Source: a bacterium
Lineage (GTDB): Bacteria; Armatimonadota; Zipacnadia; Zipacnadales; UBA11051
Direction: 5' to 3'
Length of the DNA: 64,000 nucleotides
NCBI GenBank assembly: GCA_021372615.1
Contig: JAJFUB010000090.1
Location: 1 to 64,000 of the forward strand
This document shows, one piece after another, positions 16,141-25,486 of the stretch (the stretch's first letter is position 1; each line of letters begins with the position of its first letter). The notes under the pieces are model-generated. The model made no database searches. It saw only the letters and a program-made list of their open reading frames with translations, and was not told the DNA's origin. The translations under genes were made by a program, and so were the position numbers.

Positions 16141-17292
16141 ATGCCACCCCGGGAGATATTCTTCCTGGCCGCCGAGCCTTCAGCCGACTTGCATGTGTCG
16201 CTCCTGGCGACCGAACTGCTGCGTCGCGGCGACTACAGCCTCACCGGCGCCGGCGGGCCCCTCATGCGTCAGGCCGGCGTGCAGACCGACTTCGACAGCT
16301 CGGGCTGGGCGACGATCGGCCCCATCCAGGCCGTACGCAGGCTGCCGGAAGCCCTGGCAGTGCGGGGACGGCTCTTGCGGCTACTGCGTGAGCGCCGTCC
16401 AGACCTGCTCGTCCTGGTAGATTTCGGCGGGTTCAACATGCACATCGGGCGGCAGGTCCGCCGCTTCCCCTGGCACATGCCGATTCTGTACTATTTCCCG
16501 CCGAAGTCCTGGGACAAGTCCGAACGCGACCGCTCGCCGCTGGGACAGGTGGCCGACGTCGTCGCGACACCCTTCCGGTGGTCGGAGACGCTGCTGCGCC
16601 AGGACGGCATCGAGGCCCACTGGGTGGGGCACCCGGTCGTGGACCGGGTACAGCCCGTGGCCGACCAGGCGGGCCTGCGGCGGCAACTGGGGTTGCCGGC
16701 GGCGGCGCGTTACGTGGGGATGATGCCGGGCAGCCGGCGGCGGGAGCGGGCCCTGATGGGCCCAGAGATGATCGGCGCGGCGCTCCGGCTGCTGGCCGAG
16801 GGCGATACCCACTTCCTGTGGTCCCCCGGGCCGCCCGGGTCGGTGGATAGCGTATCCATCCCGCCGCCACTGCAGCCGCACCTGACCGTCGTCGAACGGA
16901 GTCTCGACCTGCTGCAGGCCGCGGACCTGACCCTCACCTCATTCGGGACAGCGACCCTGGAAGCGACCGCAGCGGAGGCACCCATCATCGGGATGTACCG
17001 CGGGACGCTCATCGAGTCCCTGATCTTCCCCCTGATGCGCGTGCCCACGAAGGTCTTTGCGATGCCCAATATCATTCTGGGATATGAAGCCGTACCCGAA
17101 CTGATCCTGGGGGAAAGCAATGCGCGGTGCCTGGCTGACCGCGCCCGCGGGCTGCTCGCCGACCCACAGGCGTTGGCGCGGCTGAAGGAGCAACTGCGGC
17201 AGGCGCGACACGAACTGGGGCCGCCAGGCGCCACCGCGCGCACCGCCGACGTGGTGGAGGCCACCCTGGCGCGGATGGAGGCGAGGGTCTGA
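16141..17292 (+). CDS. lpxB: Lipid A disaccharide synthase LpxB
   Basis: A 383-residue GT19 glycosyltransferase that joins UDP-diacylglucosamine and lipid X into the lipid A disaccharide on the inner face of the inner membrane. The N-terminal signature is FLAAEPSADLH (usually AGEPSGDLH, so Gly is replaced by Ala twice). It is followed by GAGGPLMRQAGVQ, DFGGFNMHIGR and YYFPPKSW, a variant of the YYVsPqvWAW motif. The MMPGSRRRE and SFGTATLEATAAEAPIIGMYR donor-site segments are clear. It overlaps msbA by one base (TGATG), so translation is coupled. Confidence 0.93.
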   Translation: MPPREIFFLAAEPSADLHVSLLATELLRRGDYSLTGAGGPLMRQAGVQTDFDSSGWATIGPIQAVRRLPEALAVRGRLLRLLRERRPDLLVLVDFGGFNMHIGRQVRRFPWHMPILYYFPPKSWDKSERDRSPLGQVADVVATPFRWSETLLRQDGIEAHWVGHPVVDRVQPVADQAGLRRQLGLPAAARYVGMMPGSRRRERALMGPEMIGAALRLLAEGDTHFLWSPGPPGSVDSVSIPPPLQPHLTVVERSLDLLQAADLTLTSFGTATLEATAAEAPIIGMYRGTLIESLIFPLMRVPTKVFAMPNIILGYEAVPELILGESNARCLADRARGLLADPQALARLKEQLRQARHELGPPGATARTADVVEATLARMEARV

Positions 17293-19187
17293 TGCGCTCC
17301 CTGTGGCAGTTGCGCCGCTTCGCTCGGGGCCTTGTGCCGATCATCCTCATCGCCTTGCCCCTGATGGCGGGCGCGGCCTGGCTGAACGTCCGGGCGTTGA
17401 GCGCCACCAAGCCTGTGCTCGACGGCATCTTCCCCTCTTTGGCCACAACGCAGACCGCGCCGGCCCCCGGCAGCTCGACGGCCGGCGCCCCGGCGCAAAC
17501 GGCGGCCGAGCGCCAGGCCGAGGCGATGGCGAAGGTGCGCTGGCACGCGCTGGTGTTCCTGATGCTCACGTTCGCGGCCTCGGTCTCGAACGCGGCTTCG
17601 CTGTACCTGGGTGACTTCATCGGCCAGCGGGTGTTGCGGCGGCTGCGGAACACCGTCTTCGCCCACCTGCAGACGCTCTCGATGTCCTTCTATGACCGGC
17701 GGCGTTCGGGGGAGCTGATATCGCGGGTCAACAATGACACCCTGGTGCTGCAGCGCGCACTGGGGACGGACATGTTCAAGATCGTCGTGTCCCCGCTGGT
17801 CATCATCTTCATGGTTTCACGGATGATCGCGCTCTCCCCGCTCCTGACCGGGGTGCTCGGGGTGGCCGTGCCCATCACGGCGCTGATGACCGGCTTCACC
17901 GCGCGCTATGCCAAGCGCTACGGCCGCCGCACCCAGATCAAGATGGCCGACCTGACCGCCACCACCCAGGAGAGCTTCGTGGCGATGCGGGTCATCAAGA
18001 CCTTCGGGCTGGAGCCACAGTCCCAGTCCCGCTTCGAGCGTGAGACCACCGGGGTGCTCAAGGCGGAGATGAAGACGGCGCTGGTCAAGGCCGTCGGCAT
18101 GCCCCCCGTGTTCATCATGGTCGGCCTGGTGACGGCAGTGGCGCTGGTGTTCGGCGGCGAGCAGATCGTGGCGGGCCGGGTGGCCCCCTCGACGCTCGTA
18201 ATGTTCATGCTCTATCTGCAACTGGCGGCGGTGGAACTCACCTCCACCATCCGGCTCTACGTGCAACTGCAGAACGCCGAGGCCGCGGCGGAGCGCACGC
18301 TGGCGGTGCTGAACGAGAAGCAGGACGTGGAGGACGCTCCCGGCGCCCCGGACCTGGAGCAGGTCGAAGGCGCCATCACCTTCGAGCATGTGGACTTCTC
18401 TTACGACGGCGAGCATCCTGTCCTGACCGACTTCTGTCTGGACATCGCAGCGGGTGAGGTGGTGGCCCTGGCGGGCCCCAGTGGCGCCGGCAAGAGCACC
18501 GTGGCCAACCTGGTGCCTCGCCTGTACGACCCGCAGCGGGGGCGGGTGCTCATTGACGGCACGGATGTCAAGGCGGTACGCCAGCAGTCGCTGAAGCGCT
18601 TCATGGGGAGCGTGCCCCAGGAGACCATCCTGTTCGGGGCCTCCGTGCGCGAGAACATCGCCTACGGGCGTGAAGGCGCCACAGAAGAGGAGATCGTCGC
18701 CGCGGCCCAGGCCGCGTACGCCCATGACTTCATCCTGGAGTTGCCCGAGGGCTACGACACGCAGGTCGGGGAGCGCGGCACGCGCCTGTCGGGCGGTCAG
18801 CGCCAGCGCATCGCCATCGCTCGCGCCTTCCTGCGCGACCCGCGCATCCTGATCCTGGACGAGGCCACCTCGTCCCTGGACACCGAGAGCGAGGCGGCGG
18901 TGCACGCCGCCCTGGCCACGCTGCTGGAGGGCCGCACCGCCCTCATCATCGCCCACCGGCTCTCGACCATCCGCAACGCCGACCGGATCATCGTCATGGC
19001 CGAGGGGCGCATCGTGGAACAGGGCGGACACGATGAGCTACTGCAGCGCGACGGCCTGTACCGACGGCTCTATGAGTCCAAGGAGCTGCTCGGCAGCGGC
19101 GGCGACGACGAGGGAGCGGAAGAAGAACCCCTGCCAGGCCCGGCGCCGGAGCTGGACGACGAAGCCCTGATGGACGATCTGGCGTGA
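17292..19187 (+). CDS. msbA: MsbA-type lipid A/lipid exporter (ABC transporter, permease-ATPase fusion)
   Basis: A 631-residue ABC exporter half-transporter. Residues 1-330 hold six membrane helices, with a 60-residue Ala/Pro/Thr-rich extracytoplasmic loop between helices 1 and 2 that is longer than usual. The nucleotide-binding domain has Walker [10 protein letters not shown] (about 395-403), signature LSGGQRQR, Walker [13 protein letters not shown] and H-loop AHRLST. The position between lpxB and waaA points to lipid A flipping across the inner membrane, although MsbA, LipA-flippase and multidrug ABC exporters are hard to separate by motif. The C-terminal 35 residues form an acidic, Pro-rich tail not usual in the family. 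Confidence 0.88.
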   Translation: MRSLWQLRRFARGLVPIILIALPLMAGAAWLNVRALSATKPVLDGIFPSLATTQTAPAPGSSTAGAPAQTAAERQAEAMAKVRWHALVFLMLTFAASVSNAASLYLGDFIGQRVLRRLRNTVFAHLQTLSMSFYDRRRSGELISRVNNDTLVLQRALGTDMFKIVVSPLVIIFMVSRMIALSPLLTGVLGVAVPITALMTGFTARYAKRYGRRTQIKMADLTATTQESFVAMRVIKTFGLEPQSQSRFERETTGVLKAEMKTALVKAVGMPPVFIMVGLVTAVALVFGGEQIVAGRVAPSTLVMFMLYLQLAAVELTSTIRLYVQLQNAEAAAERTLAVLNEKQDVEDAPGAPDLEQVEGAITFEHVDFSYDGEHPVLTDFCLDIAAGEVVALAGPSGAGKSTVANLVPRLYDPQRGRVLIDGTDVKAVRQQSLKRFMGSVPQETILFGASVRENIAYGREGATEEEIVAAAQAAYAHDFILELPEGYDTQVGERGTRLSGGQRQRIAIARAFLRDPRILILDEATSSLDTESEAAVHAALATLLEGRTALIIAHRLSTIRNADRIIVMAEGRIVEQGGHDELLQRDGLYRRLYESKELLGSGGDDEGAEEEPLPGPAPELDDEALMDDLA

Positions 19188-19198
19188 ACTGAAACGCT

Positions 19199-20749
19199 GT
19201 GACCGAGTGCGCCATGGAAGAGATGCCCCGCCGGGAGCGGCCCCGTTCGCTGGACCTTGCCGCTTTCCTGTACAACCTGGCCATAACCCTCATCGTGCCC
19301 CTGCTGCTGCTGTGGGGGATCGTGCGGATGATCCGCGGCAAGTTCCGCGACGGCCTGCGCGACCGCCTGGGGTGGCTGCCGGCGACGGTCATCCAGCTCG
19401 GCGCGTCCGGCGACCCGGTCATCTGGGTGCACTGCGCCTCGGTGGGGGAGGTCAACGCCGCTGCCCCGGTCCTGCGCGAGCTACGGGTGCGGGTGCCGCT
19501 GGCGCACATCGTCCTGTCCACGATCACCGCGACCGCCCACGATTCAGCCCTCAAGCGCGACCTGGGCGTGGATGCCGTGTTCTACTTCCCGCTCGACGCG
19601 CCGCTGATCATGGACCGGGTGCTGGAGCGCATCAACCCCGTCGTGCTGGTGCTGGTGGAGACGGAGCTGTGGCCGAACCTGCTCGCCACCGCCCACCGCC
19701 GGGGGGTGCACACGGTGATTGTCAACGGGCGCATCTCTGACCGGGCCTACCCCCGCGATCGCGCCCTACTGCCCGTCTTCCGCTGGGCCCTGCGCAACGT
19801 GGACGTCATCGGCGCCCAGTCGGCCCTCGATGCCGAGCGGTTCATCGCCCTGGGCGCCGACCCCGCGATCGTCACCGTCGGCGGGAACTCCAAGTTCGAC
19901 CAGATCCCGCCCCGCTTGCTGCCGGCCGAGGCCGCTCGCTGGCGGCAGGAGTTCGGCTTTGGCGAAGAGGACGAGGTGTTGCTGGCGGGCAGCACCCATG
20001 AGGGCGAGGAAGAGATCATCCTGTCGGCCTTCGACCACCTGCGGTTCTCGCACCGGCAGTTGCAGCTCATCATCGCGCCGCGCCATCCGGAGCGGGGCGA
20101 CCGGGTGCACCAACTGGTGCGCGAGCACGGCTACGACGTGTACCGGCGCAGCCATGTGCTGCAGGCCCGCGAGGCGGGGGAGGAGATCGGGCCCACCGGG
20201 GATGCCGCGGTGCGCGTGGTCATCCTCGACACCATCGGCGAGCTGGCGTCCCTGTACGGCTGCGCCGACCTGGTCATTGTCGGCGGGAGCCTGGTGAAGG
20301 GCCTGGCCGGACACAACCTGCTCGAACCGATCGCGCAGGGCAAGCTGGCCCTGTTCGGTCGGTACATGTCAGACTTCCGCGACATCAGCGCCATTGCCGC
20401 GCGTGAGGGCTGCGGAGTGCAGGTGCAGACCGCCGAGGAGCTGCAGGAGCAGTGTGACCGCCTGCTGAATGCCCCGGAGGAGCGTGCCCGGGCCGCCGAA
20501 CGGGGAGCCCTGATGCTGGAGAAGCACGCCGGCGCCTCCATTCGCTACGCCGAGGCCGTGGCGGCGCTGGTCGAAGGGGAAGAGGGGACACCGGCCGCAC
20601 CCGCCGAGGCTGTCGCGCCGCCCGACGGTGCGACAGAGCCGGTGGCGGACGAAGTTCCCGCTGCCGAAGCCGCCCCCGACGCTCCCCCCACGCCCGACGA
20701 CGCTCCGACGGTCGCCCCGGCCGACCTCCCCCCGGCGGAGCCGCAATGA
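19199..20749 (+). CDS. waaA: 3-deoxy-D-manno-octulosonic acid (Kdo) transferase
   Basis: A 516-residue GT30 enzyme that adds Kdo to the lipid A precursor at the inner membrane. A membrane anchor lies near residues 21-40. VHCASVGEVNAA carries the presumed catalytic Glu, followed by TITATAHDSALKR, FYFPLDAPL, VETELWPNLL and NGRISDRAYPR. The donor domain has GSTHEGEEE, PRHPERGDRV, DTIGELASLYGCADLVIVGGS and GHNLLEPIAQGK. The start is GTG 19199 or ATG 19214; neither has a strong ribosome site. The last 55 residues are Ala/Pro/Glu/Asp-rich and look disordered, beyond the normal length. It overlaps lpxK by four bases (ATGA). Confidence 0.94.
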   Translation: MTECAMEEMPRRERPRSLDLAAFLYNLAITLIVPLLLLWGIVRMIRGKFRDGLRDRLGWLPATVIQLGASGDPVIWVHCASVGEVNAAAPVLRELRVRVPLAHIVLSTITATAHDSALKRDLGVDAVFYFPLDAPLIMDRVLERINPVVLVLVETELWPNLLATAHRRGVHTVIVNGRISDRAYPRDRALLPVFRWALRNVDVIGAQSALDAERFIALGADPAIVTVGGNSKFDQIPPRLLPAEAARWRQEFGFGEEDEVLLAGSTHEGEEEIILSAFDHLRFSHRQLQLIIAPRHPERGDRVHQLVREHGYDVYRRSHVLQAREAGEEIGPTGDAAVRVVILDTIGELASLYGCADLVIVGGSLVKGLAGHNLLEPIAQGKLALFGRYMSDFRDISAIAAREGCGVQVQTAEELQEQCDRLLNAPEERARAAERGALMLEKHAGASIRYAEAVAALVEGEEGTPAAPAEAVAPPDGATEPVADEVPAAEAAPDAPPTPDDAPTVAPADLPPAEPQ

Positions 20750-21879
20750 GCGCGGAGCAGTGGTGGCAGAGCGTGGTCTCCGGCGCAGAGCCCGGCCTGG
20801 GGGGCGGGTTGGCGCGGGGAGCGCTCGCGGGGGCCTCGGGCCTGTACTGGCTGGGCCTGCAGGCGAACCTGGGGGTGTACCGCCTGGGCCTGCGGCAACC
20901 GACGCGGCCGGCGCTGCCGACCATCAGCGTCGGGAACCTCACGCTAGGCGGCACCGGCAAGAGCACCGCAGTGCGGTACCTGGCGCGTGAGTTGCAGCGG
21001 CGGGGCCTGCGGCCCGGAGTGGTGTTACGCGGGCACGGGCGGGCCGACAGCCGGGCGGCCGTGTTGGCCAGCGATGGACAGGGCCGCATGGCGCCGCTGG
21101 AACAGACGGGTGATGAAGCGGCGGAAGTCGCGCGGGCGCTGCCGGAGGCGCCGGTGGCCGTGGGCAAAGCGCGCGAGGCCGTGATTGCCCTGCTGGCCGA
21201 AGCGGGCGCGCAGGTGGCCCTCCTGGACGACGGCTACCAGTATTTCCGCATGGCGCGTGATCTGAACATCGCCCTGGTCAGTGCCCGCCTGGACTCGCGG
21301 ACGGCCCGTCTCTTCCCTCGGGGGCTGCTGCGGGAGCCCTGGGGCCACCTGAACCGGGCGGACCAGGTATGGCTCACCCACGCCGACCAGGTGCCAGCCC
21401 ACCAACTGGAGGCTGTGCGGGCGCTGGTCGCTCGCCATGCTCCGGGCAAGCCACTGGTGATCGCGCGGCACGAGGCCTCGGCCCTGGTGACTCTGGAGGG
21501 GGAGACGGCCCCGCTGGACCTGCCACAGGGGCAGGTGGTCCTGGCGGTGTCGGGCCTTGGTTGCCCTGAGAGTTTCGAGTATACTCTAGCGACGCTCGGC
21601 GCACGGGTCGTGCCGCTGCGCTTTGAGGATCATCACCGTTACGCGCCAGACGACTGGCCTGTGATACGCGAGGCGGCCGTGGCTGCCGGTGCGGCCATGG
21701 TCGTGACCACCGAGAAGGACGCCGTCAAGCTGCCGGCGGGGCCCCCTTTGCCGGTATGGGTCCTACGCAGCGAGATGCGCCTGGAGCGCGGCGCCGAAGT
21801 GGTCGCGGGGGCCCTCAATGAGCTGGCTGCACTGATCTCGGGGATATCGCATGAAGCATCCGCTCCGCCGCCGGCTTGA
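20746..21879 (+). CDS. lpxK: Tetraacyldisaccharide 4-prime-kinase LpxK
   Basis: A 377-residue membrane-associated P-loop kinase that phosphorylates the 4-prime position of the lipid A disaccharide. The P-loop is SVGNLTLGGTGKST (about residues 61-74), preceded by a hydrophobic helix. LRGHGRAD, GDEAAEVAR, LLDDGYQYFRMARDLNI (the family normally has DDGfQh) and ARLFPRGLLREPWGHLNRAD follow. The C-terminus has the LSGLGCPESFEYTL-like and TTEKDAVKL motifs. All expected segments are present. It is coupled to waaA by an ATGA overlap, and its 3-prime end overlaps the acyltransferase gene by 29 bp. Confidence 0.95.
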   Translation: MSAEQWWQSVVSGAEPGLGGGLARGALAGASGLYWLGLQANLGVYRLGLRQPTRPALPTISVGNLTLGGTGKSTAVRYLARELQRRGLRPGVVLRGHGRADSRAAVLASDGQGRMAPLEQTGDEAAEVARALPEAPVAVGKAREAVIALLAEAGAQVALLDDGYQYFRMARDLNIALVSARLDSRTARLFPRGLLREPWGHLNRADQVWLTHADQVPAHQLEAVRALVARHAPGKPLVIARHEASALVTLEGETAPLDLPQGQVVLAVSGLGCPESFEYTLATLGARVVPLRFEDHHRYAPDDWPVIREAAVAAGAAMVVTTEKDAVKLPAGPPLPVWVLRSEMRLERGAEVVAGALNELAALISGISHEASAPPPA

Positions 21880-22759
21880 GCAGGGGGCCTGGGCCGTGGC
21901 GGCACGGGCCACCACCCGCCTCGTGGCGCGCCTGCCGCTGCGCTGGCTCCGGTGGGTGGCTGATGACTGGGCGCGTCTCACGCTGCTGTGCGCGCCGCGG
22001 CGCCGGCGCCTGGCCGAGGGGAACGTGGCTGCGAGCTTCCCCGACATGACGCCGGCGGAAGTGCGCCGCGTGGTGCGGCGCTCCGTCCGTTCTGTGAGCC
22101 GCACCATGATGGAGCTGTTCATGCTGCCCCGGCTGTCCCCCGAGGGTCTGGCGCGCCTGGTCGAGACGCCCGACCTGGGACCCGTGCGGGAGGCCTTCGC
22201 ATCGGGCTGCGGGCTGATCCTGATCACCGCGCACTTCGGCAACTGGGAGTTCCTGGCGGCTCGTGTCGCCGACGAGATCGCGCCGATGACCGTCATCGCC
22301 CGCGATGCATCGCACCGGGGGACGGCCAGTCTGATCAACCAGGCCCGCGAGAGCCACCACCTGAACGTGATCGGCCGACGCGATACCCGCGAGATGCTAC
22401 GGGTGCTGCAGGGCGGAGGGCTGCTGGGGATGCTGCCCGATCAGCACGCGGCCGAAGGTGGCGTCCGCATGGACTTCCTGGGGCGCCCGGCCTGGACGTT
22501 CACCGGCCCGGCGGTCCTGGCCGCGCGCAGCGGCGCCCGCATCTTCCCGGCGTTCTGTGTCCGCGAGGCCGATGGCCGGCTCAGGATTCTCCTGTCCCCG
22601 GAGATCAAGCTGGTGCATACCGACGACCGGGAGGCCGATGTGGTCGCCAACACACGGCGCATCAGCGATGCCATCGAGCGGGCCATCCGGGGGCATCCCG
22701 ACAACTGGCTGTGGCTGCACAACCGCTGGAAGGAGCCCAGGCCACGCCCCACCCGCTAA
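21851..22759 (+). CDS. lpxL: Lipid A acyltransferase (LpxL/LpxM/HtrB family)
   Basis: A 302-residue acyltransferase that adds a secondary acyl chain to Kdo-lipid A or a related glycolipid. The catalytic H-x4-E motif is His128-FGNW-Glu133, followed by LNVIGRRDTREMLRVLQGGG, MLPDQHAAEGGVRMDFLG and the C-terminal NWLWLHNRWK signature. An N-terminal amphipathic or hydrophobic helix probably anchors it to the inner membrane. It begins inside the lpxK gene (29-bp overlap) and closes the lipid A operon. Actinobacterial PIM acyltransferases share the fold, but the lpx context supports lipid A. Confidence 0.9.
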   Translation: MKHPLRRRLEQGAWAVAARATTRLVARLPLRWLRWVADDWARLTLLCAPRRRRLAEGNVAASFPDMTPAEVRRVVRRSVRSVSRTMMELFMLPRLSPEGLARLVETPDLGPVREAFASGCGLILITAHFGNWEFLAARVADEIAPMTVIARDASHRGTASLINQARESHHLNVIGRRDTREMLRVLQGGGLLGMLPDQHAAEGGVRMDFLGRPAWTFTGPAVLAARSGARIFPAFCVREADGRLRILLSPEIKLVHTDDREADVVANTRRISDAIERAIRGHPDNWLWLHNRWKEPRPRPTR

Positions 22760-22777
22760 CCGAGATCTCGCCTGCGC

Positions 22778-22797
22778 CTCGCCCCACCCGGGGCGAG
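22778..22797. terminator. Hairpin after the lipid A operon
   Basis: An 8-bp perfect stem, CTCGCCCC / GGGGCGAG, with the loop ACCC, 19 bp after the lpxL stop and 31 bp before the next start. No T tract; it may be an attenuating or 3-prime-end structure. Confidence 0.4.
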
Positions 22798-22827
22798 CCA
22801 TCCGCACACCGGAGCTGTCATCGTAGC

Positions 22828-24231
22828 ATGGTGTCCTGTCGCCCATTCTGTCTCCGCGTACTCCTCGCCGCTTGCAGCGCCTCCATGGTGCTGATCTCCG
22901 GCGCCGTCGCGGCCGGCACGCTCGGCCCGTACGAGCCGGAGAAGGGCTGCTACATCGGCGCGTACGTCGAGTTGGATAACAACGTCGCGGGGGAGATCAG
23001 CCAGTTCGAGCAGCTCACCGGCAAGAAGCATGCCACCTACTTCAAGTACGTCGGCTATGGCCAGCCGTTCCCGTACACCTGGGTGAAGGAGTTGCACGCC
23101 AAGCAGGCCGTGCCGCACATCGCCTGGGAGCCGAATGAGGGCCTCGCGGCGGTGAAGGACGATGACTACCTGCACGGCTGGGCGCAGGCCGCGGCCCATG
23201 CCGGAGGGCCCATCTTCCTGCGCTACGCCTCCGAGATGAACGGCAACTGGATGGCCTACTCGGGCGACTCCGACCTGTACAAGGCCAAGTGGCAGCTCGT
23301 GTACCGCGTCATGCACGAGGAGGCCCCGAATGTCGTCATGATCTGGTGCCCGTACGCCACGCCGCGCGCGACCATCCCCCTGTACTACCCCGGCGATGAG
23401 TACGTGGACTGGGTGGGGGTGAACCTCTACAGCGTCTACCACGCCGACGGCGACCCCGCCAAGCCCCCCAGCGACGACCCACGCGACCTGCTGCGCTATG
23501 TCTACGATCTGTTCGCCTACCGCAAGCCCATCGCCGTCTGCGAGTATGCGGCGACGCACTACTGCGTGGCGACCAAGACGCCGGTGGTGGACTTCTGCCT
23601 CGACAACATGACCAAGCTCTATGCGGCGTTGGTGGCGCAGTTCCCGCGCGTGCGCATGATCAACTGGTTCTCGGTCAACACCGAGGAGAACGGCCTGGCC
23701 CACAACAACTACAGCGTCACGGACAACCCACAGGTGCTGCAGGCGTACGCGCAGCTCATCGGCGGGGACCACTTCCTGACGCGCGTGCCGGATGGCCTGC
23801 TCGCCCCGACACCGGTTGCCGTCACGCCCACACCCGTGCCGGTGGGGCCAGGGGAGCCCGTCACGCCGCCCACCGCGCCCACGCGCCCGGTGGCGCCGAC
23901 CGGTCCCGTGGCCACGAGCGTACCGCTGGCCGGGACGAAGCTGGGCGCGGCAGCGGCCGGAGCGGTAGGGGTCGTGGTACAGGGGTGTTCACCGGCCGCG
24001 CTGACGGGTGAGGTGGAGGTCGTGGCAGACATCGGGCGGCTGCTCGAGGCCGACAACGCGATGTTCTACGTGGATGACGCCTTCGTCGCAATGACGAACG
24101 TCGCCCCGTTCCGGTTCAACCTCAACGCCGCGAATCTGGAACCCGGGGAGCACCGGATCAGGATCGTCGTCGCCAACGCCGCTGATCGCACCATCGGCAC
24201 GGCGGAGGCGGCGGTGGTTGTGCCCAAGTAA
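22828..24231 (+). CDS. Secreted GH26-like (beta-mannanase-type) glycosidase with C-terminal Ig-like domain
   Basis: A 467-residue exported protein; the signal peptide covers about residues 1-29. Residues 35-310 form a TIM barrel like GH26 mannanases. Glu136 in YASEMNGNWM matches the acid/base H-E-M-N-G pattern of that family, and Glu239 in AVCEYAATHY matches the nucleophile. A Pro/Thr/Val-rich linker (about 330-375) connects to a beta-sandwich (385-467) with MFYVDDAFVAMTNVAPFRFN, typical of bacterial Ig-like modules. It would cleave beta-mannan-like or similar polysaccharides outside the cytoplasm. The open frame continues upstream through lpxL, but that part is a shadow of lpxL. The protein is clear, the exact substrate is not. 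Confidence 0.8.
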   Translation: MVSCRPFCLRVLLAACSASMVLISGAVAAGTLGPYEPEKGCYIGAYVELDNNVAGEISQFEQLTGKKHATYFKYVGYGQPFPYTWVKELHAKQAVPHIAWEPNEGLAAVKDDDYLHGWAQAAAHAGGPIFLRYASEMNGNWMAYSGDSDLYKAKWQLVYRVMHEEAPNVVMIWCPYATPRATIPLYYPGDEYVDWVGVNLYSVYHADGDPAKPPSDDPRDLLRYVYDLFAYRKPIAVCEYAATHYCVATKTPVVDFCLDNMTKLYAALVAQFPRVRMINWFSVNTEENGLAHNNYSVTDNPQVLQAYAQLIGGDHFLTRVPDGLLAPTPVAVTPTPVPVGPGEPVTPPTAPTRPVAPTGPVATSVPLAGTKLGAAAAGAVGVVVQGCSPAALTGEVEVVADIGRLLEADNAMFYVDDAFVAMTNVAPFRFNLNAANLEPGEHRIRIVVANAADRTIGTAEAAVVVPK

Positions 24232-24242
24232 GGCGGCCCCCC

Positions 24243-24350
24243 GAACGGCGTCCTACCCCCCGGCCCCCTCCGGAGACGCTGCGCGTCTCACAGGGAGGGG
24301 GAGTGAACGGCGTCCTACCCCCCGACCCCCTCCCTGAAGGGAGGGGGAGT
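24243..24350. repeat. Tandem pair of hairpin-forming repeats between convergent genes
   Basis: Two copies start with GAACGGCGTCCTACCCCCCG (24243-24304 and 24305-24350) and end with GGAGGGGGAGT. Each folds CCCCCTCC against GGAGGGGG. The first copy carries an extra inner hairpin GAGACGC-TGC-GCGTCTC; the second has only CTGAAG in the loop. The site probably also stops transcription from both sides. Confidence 0.8.
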
Positions 24351-24360
24351 GCATGGCGGC

Positions 24361-25377
24361 CTATCCCTCGGTTCCCTCCAGAATCGTCTCCACACAGGCC
24401 ACTGCGTTCTCGGTCGGCACGTCGGGCAGGATGGGCTTCGTCGGGCTGATGATGAAGCCGCCGCCCTGGCCGATCTCCTGCTTCAGCCTCCTGATCTCGG
24501 TGCGGATGCCCTCCGGTGTCCCGCGCGGGAGCAGCCCCTGGGTGCCGATGCCCCCCTCGAAGGTGATGTGCTTCCCATACTCGCGCTTCATGGCATAGAT
24601 GTCCTGCGCCTCCGGCTGGAACGGGTTGAAGATATCCACCCCGATCTCGATCAGGTCCTCGATGATCGGCGAGTTGTCCCCGCAGGAGTGGATGAACACG
24701 TACTTGCCCAGCTCGTGCGCCCGGCCGTACATGATCCTCAGGCGGGGCTTGAGGACCTCACGGAACCACCTGGTCCCCATGATGAGGCCGTGCTGGGCGC
24801 CGAAGTCGTCGCCGAAGTAGATGGCATCCACCTCGGGGATGGCCCCGAAAGCCTCGATCATCGGCAGGTGCCACTCCATCAGCCGGTCCATGAGCTCACC
24901 GACGAAGCGCGGCTCGGCGGCCAGGTCCATCAGGAAGCCCTCCATCCCGCGCAGCGCCCAGGCGCGCTCGAAGAAGGTCATGCCCGACCCGGCGCGGTAG
25001 AACCGCCGCTGGGGCGAGGCGGCGTTGGCCTGGGCGGACTCCCAGGCGGCCGCGACCACCTCATCGGTCAGTAGGTGCGGGATCTCGTAGCCGTCCAGCG
25101 TCGGCTCGGGCAGCGGGACCTGCGTCGTGTGGAAGATGTTCCTGGTGTGCCACACGCAGCCCCAGGCGTCGCGGTAACCGGTTCCGTCCTCCAGCGTCAC
25201 GCGCCCGTCGGGCACGCCGTAGCCGGCGGTGTGGCCGACAATGCGCGCCCGCCAGTCCTGGTTGCCGTAGTGCTGGTCAAGACGCTCGGCCACCTCAGGG
25301 TCAATGGGGATCTCATAGGGCGTGAAGTCGGGCTGCTCGTGGCGCAGGGCCATCAGGACGCGATCGCGTGGGGTCAT
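24361..25377 (-). CDS. Uroporphyrinogen decarboxylase (URO-D)-like protein
   Basis: A 338-residue TIM-barrel protein of the URO-D superfamily, which also holds corrinoid-dependent methyltransferases (MtaA, CmuA). The start ATG 25377 follows GGAGGACACC. It begins with TPRDRVLMALRHEQPDFTPY, usual for the non-heme branch. YFGDDFGAQHGLIMG, FIHSCGDNSPIIEDLIEIGV and FEGGIGTQGLLPRGTPE mark the barrel; the HSCG segment could bind zinc. True HemE has a FAGAPFT-type start that is absent here, so heme synthesis is unlikely. It sits in a catabolic region with an amidohydrolase. I suspect a methyltransferase or decarboxylase of unknown substrate. Confidence 0.82.
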   Translation of the reverse strand: MTPRDRVLMALRHEQPDFTPYEIPIDPEVAERLDQHYGNQDWRARIVGHTAGYGVPDGRVTLEDGTGYRDAWGCVWHTRNIFHTTQVPLPEPTLDGYEIPHLLTDEVVAAAWESAQANAASPQRRFYRAGSGMTFFERAWALRGMEGFLMDLAAEPRFVGELMDRLMEWHLPMIEAFGAIPEVDAIYFGDDFGAQHGLIMGTRWFREVLKPRLRIMYGRAHELGKYVFIHSCGDNSPIIEDLIEIGVDIFNPFQPEAQDIYAMKREYGKHITFEGGIGTQGLLPRGTPEGIRTEIRRLKQEIGQGGGFIISPTKPILPDVPTENAVACVETILEGTEG

Positions 25378-25486
25378 GGTGTCCTCCGTGGGGTGGGTGC
25401 GGAGTGCTTCGCCGCTGCGCGGTTCAGGCCCTGCCGCGCGGCGGGTCGCCCGGGCACTGCGGGGCACAGAGATCGCTCGCGATCTC

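Noticed and set aside
21988-22827. N-terminal extension of the GH26-like protein through lpxL
   Set aside because: This part is lpxL in another frame; a proper signal peptide starts at ATG 22828.
24243-24350. CRISPR array
   Set aside because: Only two adjacent copies with no regular spacer and strong internal hairpins; no cas genes in the window.
24361-25377. Heme pathway uroporphyrinogen decarboxylase HemE
   Set aside because: The HemE N-terminal substrate motif is missing and no heme genes are adjacent; it fits the wider URO-D superfamily better.
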